The position numbers and the translations under genes were made by a program. DNA of 9,622 bases, taken from assembly GCA_903938935.1 (NCBI GenBank), contig CAJAFD010000002.1, forward strand, positions 1 through 9,622, written 5' to 3'. This document shows positions 6,607 to 9,622 of the stretch, in pieces. Position 1 is the first letter of the stretch. Every line of letters starts with the position of its first letter. This stretch comes from an uncultured Opitutia bacterium (GTDB taxonomy: Bacteria > Verrucomicrobiota > Verrucomicrobiia > Opitutales > Opitutaceae). Below the pieces are notes generated by a model. It did not search any database, was not told where the DNA came from, and was given only the letters and a program-made list of their open reading frames with translations.

Positions 6607-6638
6607 AAAAAATGAGCGGAGGGAATGCCTCCGGCTCA
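6607..6638 (-). terminator. Terminator-like hairpin between sucB and lpd
   Basis: Minus-strand TGAGCCGGAGG (6638-6628) pairs with CCTCCGCTCA (6622-6613) around a 5-base loop, giving ten base pairs with one bulged C. It is followed directly by six T (6612-6607). Stem, loop and T-tract fit an intrinsic terminator inside an otherwise contiguous operon, 26 bp after the sucB stop codon and 37 bp before the lpd start. Partial termination would lower lpd relative to sucAB. The bulge weakens the stem somewhat. Confidence 0.55.
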
Positions 6639-6663
6639 GTTGCGATGGGTTGCGCTGTGCCGC

Positions 6664-7863
6664 TTAAACGGCGAGGAGGAGGCGAGCGGGATCTTCGATG
6701 GCTTGTTTGACCTTCACGAGGAACGTGACGGCTTCTTTGCCGTCGACGAGGCGGTGGTCGTAGCTGAGGGCGAGATACATCATCGGGCGGATGACGACTT
6801 GGCCGTTGAGGGCGACCGGGCGGTCGTTGATGGCGTGGAGGCCGAGGATGGCGCTCTGCGGGGCGTTGATGATCGGGGTCGATAGCATCGAGCCGAAGGT
6901 GCCGCCGTTGGTGATCGTGAAGACGCCGCCTTCGAGGTCGGCGAGGGTGATCTTGCCGTCGCGCGCGCGCTTAGCGACGTCGCCGATGGCTTTTTCAATA
7001 CCGGCCATGCTGAGCGTGTCGCAGTCGCGGATGACGGGAACCATCAGGCCCTTTTCCGTCGAAACGGCGACGCCGACGTCGTAGTAATGATTTTCGACGA
7101 TGTGGTCGCCGTCGATCTGGGCGTTGATGGCGGGGATTTCTTTGAGGGCGTTGACGACGGCCTTCGCGAAGAAGGACATGAAGCCGAGTTTGAAACCGTT
7201 CTTTTTGACGAAGTCGTCTTGGTATTTGGCGCGCAGGGCCATGACGGCGGACATGTCGACCTCGTTGAAGGTCGTGAGCATGGCGGCTTCGTGTTGAGCG
7301 GCGACGAGGCGCTGGGCGATTTTTTGGCGCAGCGGGGTCATCTTGCGGCGCGATTGGCGGGCACCTGCCGGTACGGCGGGCTTCGGGGCCGCCGCGGGGG
7401 CGACGGCGGCTGGGGCCGCAGGGAGGGCGGGAGCGGTGGGTTTCTCGCCGGCGGCGAGCATGTCGCCTTTGGTAACGCGGCCGGCTTTGCCGGTGCCGGC
7501 GACGGTAGCGGGGTCGATCCCGGTTTCTTCGGCGAGGCGGCGAACGGCGGGGGAGGCGCTGGCTTCTTTAGCGGCGGCGGCGGGCGCAGCGGGCGAGGCG
7601 GCGGGCGCGGGTGCGCCGGCGGTGGCCGCGGAGTCGATGGTGGCGACGGTGGCGCCGATTTTCACTTCGGTGCCGGCGGCGACTTTGAGGGAGATTTTAC
7701 CGGCGGATTCGGCGGTGCCTTCGGAAGTGATTTTGTCGGTCTCGAGTTCGAAGAGGGGTTGGTCTTTTTTGACGATGTCGCCGTCTTTGACGTGCCATTT
7801 GGCGAGGACACCGGAGCTGATGGATTCGCCCATGGGCGGGATTTTGACTTCGAGGAGGGACAT
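6664..7863 (-). CDS. sucB: Dihydrolipoyllysine-residue succinyltransferase (E2 of 2-oxoglutarate dehydrogenase)
   Basis: This 399-residue E2 core subunit moves the succinyl group from E1 to coenzyme A and forms the multimeric scaffold of the complex. Residues 1-78 are a single lipoyl domain, with the lipoylated lysine expected at K44 in E-T-D-K-I. An Ala/Pro-rich linker (about 79-100) precedes the peripheral-subunit-binding domain (about 103-138, S-P-A-V-R-R-L-A then G-T-G-K-A-G-R-V-T-K-G-D). A second Ala/Pro linker spans about 139-168. The acyltransferase domain runs to the end, with catalytic H370-R-L-V-D374-G. The N-terminus reads MSLLEVKIPPMGESISSG. One lipoyl domain, the length and the sucA-like upstream gene favour succinyl over acetyl transfer. 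The gene lies 56 bp after sucA with no visible terminator between them. No Shine-Dalgarno motif precedes the ATG; the bases there are C-rich. Confidence 0.96.
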   Translation of the reverse strand: MSLLEVKIPPMGESISSGVLAKWHVKDGDIVKKDQPLFELETDKITSEGTAESAGKISLKVAAGTEVKIGATVATIDSAATAGAPAPAASPAAPAAAAKEASASPAVRRLAEETGIDPATVAGTGKAGRVTKGDMLAAGEKPTAPALPAAPAAVAPAAAPKPAVPAGARQSRRKMTPLRQKIAQRLVAAQHEAAMLTTFNEVDMSAVMALRAKYQDDFVKKNGFKLGFMSFFAKAVVNALKEIPAINAQIDGDHIVENHYYDVGVAVSTEKGLMVPVIRDCDTLSMAGIEKAIGDVAKRARDGKITLADLEGGVFTITNGGTFGSMLSTPIINAPQSAILGLHAINDRPVALNGQVVIRPMMYLALSYDHRLVDGKEAVTFLVKVKQAIEDPARLLLAV

Positions 7864-7919
7864 GGTCGGGAGGGGTCGAGTGGTTTAAAAAATCGAGGCG
7901 TGGGTGAGTTGAGCGCGGA

Positions 7920-9622
7920 TCAGAGCGTGAAGGCTTCGTTGAGGAAGGCGGTGAGTTCGAGGCGGTGGAGGGCGAGGTTGCCGACGGCGGGGGAGGCCGA
8001 GGCGCCGCGACCAGCGTAGGTCGGTTTGCGGCCGAAGATTTCTTCGAGCTGCGGAGCGATATAAGACCAAGCGCCCATGTTCTGCGACTCTTCTTGCGCC
8101 CAGATGAGGCGGGCGCGGTGGCCGTAGGCATCGGAGAGTTTGGAGAGGGCGTCACGGTGGAGCGGATACAGCTGCTCGACGCGGACGATGGCGGTGTCGG
8201 TGATTTTGTTTTTCGCGCGGTAATCGACGAGATCGTAGTAGACCTTGCCGGAGCAGAGGATGAGGCGCTCGGTCTTTTTCGGGGCGGAGGGATCGTCGAT
8301 GATTTCTTGGAAGGCGCCGGTGGTGAAGTCTTCGAGTTTGGAGACGGCGGCGGGATGGCGCAGGAGGGATTTGGGCGACATCACGACGAGCGGTTTGCGG
8401 AAATCGCGTTTCACTTGGCGGCGGAGCGCATGGAAGAAATTCGCCGGGGTCGTGATGTTGGCGACCTGCATGTTGTCCTCGGCGCAGGCTTGGAGGAAGC
8501 GTTCGAGGCGGGCCGAAGAGTGTTCGGGGCCTTGGCCTTCGTAGCCGTGGGGCAAGAGCAACACGATGCCGCTGGTGCGTTGCCACTTGGATTCACCGGA
8601 GCTGATGAACTGGTCGATCATGACCTGGGCGCCGTTGGCGAAGTCGCCGAATTGGGCTTCCCAGATGCAGAGCATCTCGGGGTAATCGAGCGAGTAGCCG
8701 TAGTCGAAGCCAAGGACGGCGACTTCGGAGAGCAGGGAATTATAAACGCAGAAGCGGGCCGTGGCGCCGGGGATGTTTTTGAGCGGCGTATACTTCTCGG
8801 CGGTCTCGGCGTCGTTGAGGACGGCGTGGCGGTGGGTGAAGGTGCCGCGTTCGCAATCTTGGCCGCTGAGGCGGACGGGCGTGCCTTCGGCGAGGAGCGA
8901 GCCGAATGCTAGAGCTTCGCCGAAACCCCAGTCGATCGAGCCGCCGTCTTTGTGGGCCGTGATACGGGCTTCGAGGAAGCGTTGGACTTTGGGGTTAACC
9001 TTAAACGTAGCGGGGACCGTGGTGAGGCCTTGGACGACGCGGTCGAGGACGGCGCGGTCCACGCCGGTCGGGACGGCGGTGTGGTTGTAGCCCGGTTGGA
9101 AAACGGCGGTCGAGCCTTTGAAGGCGTCGGCTGGTTTGGCTTTGGCGCGTTTGGCGATTTTGGCGGCTTCGCGTTCTTTGGCTTTGGCGAGATTCTCTTC
9201 GAAAGCGGCGGAGTATTCAGCGGTGATGGCTTCGCCTTCTGCGGCGGTGATTGTGCCTGCACCGACGAGTTGCCCCGTGTAAATGGCGGATACGAGGGGA
9301 TGCTCGGCGATTTTTTTGTAAAGGATGGGCTGGGTAAAAGCGGGCTCGTCGGTCTCGTTGTGGCCGCGGCGACGGAAGCAATACATGTCGATGAACACGT
9401 CGCGGTGGAATTGTTCACGGAACTCGAGGGCGAGTTGTGAGACCATGCAGACGGCTTCCGGGTCGTCGCCGTTGACGTGGAAAATCGGGGCCTCGATCAT
9501 CTTCGCGATGTCGGTGCAGTAGCGCGTCGAGCGGGAATCGCGTGGGTCGGTGGTGAAACCGATCTGGTTGTTGATGACGAAATGCAGCGTGCCGCCGGTG
9601 CGATAACCGGGGAGTTGGGAGA
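7920..9622 (-). CDS. sucA: 2-oxoglutarate dehydrogenase E1, C-terminal 566 residues (cut by right edge)
   Basis: This is the thiamine-diphosphate-dependent E1 that decarboxylates 2-oxoglutarate and succinylates the E2 lipoyl arm. The frame stays open to the window end; Met at 9500 is internal. The visible fragment begins SQLPGYRTGGTLHFVINNQI, where N-N closes the thiamine-diphosphate/magnesium motif. I-G-F-T-T-D-P-R-D-S-R-S-T follows, then the H-V-N-G-D-D-P-E-A segment and G-H-N-E-T-D-E-P at fragment residues 86-93. The transketolase-like pyrimidine-binding domain and C-terminal domain follow, including S-G-Q-D-C-E-R-G-T-F-T-H-R-H and, near the end, E-S-Q-N-M-G-A-W-S-Y and A-S-A-S-P-A-V-G. 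Full-length E1 is about 900-930 residues, so about 350 N-terminal residues and the operon promoter lie beyond the right edge. The single-chain E1 type and the order E1-E2-E3 identify the 2-oxoglutarate complex rather than pyruvate dehydrogenase. Confidence 0.96.
   Translation of the reverse strand, partial: SQLPGYRTGGTLHFVINNQIGFTTDPRDSRSTRYCTDIAKMIEAPIFHVNGDDPEAVCMVSQLALEFREQFHRDVFIDMYCFRRRGHNETDEPAFTQPILYKKIAEHPLVSAIYTGQLVGAGTITAAEGEAITAEYSAAFEENLAKAKEREAAKIAKRAKAKPADAFKGSTAVFQPGYNHTAVPTGVDRAVLDRVVQGLTTVPATFKVNPKVQRFLEARITAHKDGGSIDWGFGEALAFGSLLAEGTPVRLSGQDCERGTFTHRHAVLNDAETAEKYTPLKNIPGATARFCVYNSLLSEVAVLGFDYGYSLDYPEMLCIWEAQFGDFANGAQVMIDQFISSGESKWQRTSGIVLLLPHGYEGQGPEHSSARLERFLQACAEDNMQVANITTPANFFHALRRQVKRDFRKPLVVMSPKSLLRHPAAVSKLEDFTTGAFQEIIDDPSAPKKTERLILCSGKVYYDLVDYRAKNKITDTAIVRVEQLYPLHRDALSKLSDAYGHRARLIWAQEESQNMGAWSYIAPQLEEIFGRKPTYAGRGASASPAVGNLALHRLELTAFLNEAFTL

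Noticed and set aside
7087..8912. Long plus-strand open frames over sucB and sucA
   Set aside because: Low-complexity Gly/Asp/Val-rich shadows of the E2 and E1 genes; the glycine-rich part is just the Ala/Pro linkers of sucB read in reverse.

Overview
The window is a GC-rich bacterial chromosomal segment. It carries eight protein genes, seven on the minus strand and one on the plus strand. I see no mobile elements, tRNA or rRNA genes, CRISPR arrays or large repeats. The mix of gene families, the high GC content and the start regions without a Shine-Dalgarno motif suggest a member of Verrucomicrobiota, perhaps Opitutaceae. This placement is inference from general resemblance; the window holds no phylogenetic marker.

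Layout from left to right. (1) The 5' part of rpiB (ribose-5-phosphate isomerase B) runs off the left edge on the minus strand. A HAD-family phosphatase lies upstream of it on the same strand. (2) A small plus-strand lipoprotein gene diverges from the HAD gene. A 12-bp perfect palindrome overlaps the HAD GTG start and matches 13 of 16 bases of the chromosomal parS (ParB-binding) consensus. (3) A minus-strand three-gene cluster follows, in transcription order: a circularly permuted type 2 ATP-grasp protein, an alpha-E (DUF403) protein and a bacterial transglutaminase-like protein. This conserved trio is widely predicted to make or process a peptide-like product, but its substrate is not established. 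(4) A strong Rho-independent terminator at about 5.1 kb separates the trio from the 2-oxoglutarate dehydrogenase operon. That operon also lies on the minus strand, in the order sucA (E1, cut by the right edge), sucB (E2) and lpd (E3).

The right third therefore encodes all three components of the TCA-cycle 2-oxoglutarate dehydrogenase complex. A second terminator-like hairpin between sucB and lpd could lower E3 transcription relative to E1 and E2, or mark a separate lpd transcription unit.

The main points for a second look are the ATP-grasp/alpha-E/transglutaminase cassette, including a seven-glutamine tail on the alpha-E protein and a doubtful 5' end on the ATP-grasp gene; the parS-like palindrome; the intra-operon terminator; and the lack of recognisable Shine-Dalgarno motifs at every visible start. 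I found no clearly new system. The cassette is the best candidate for undescribed biochemistry.
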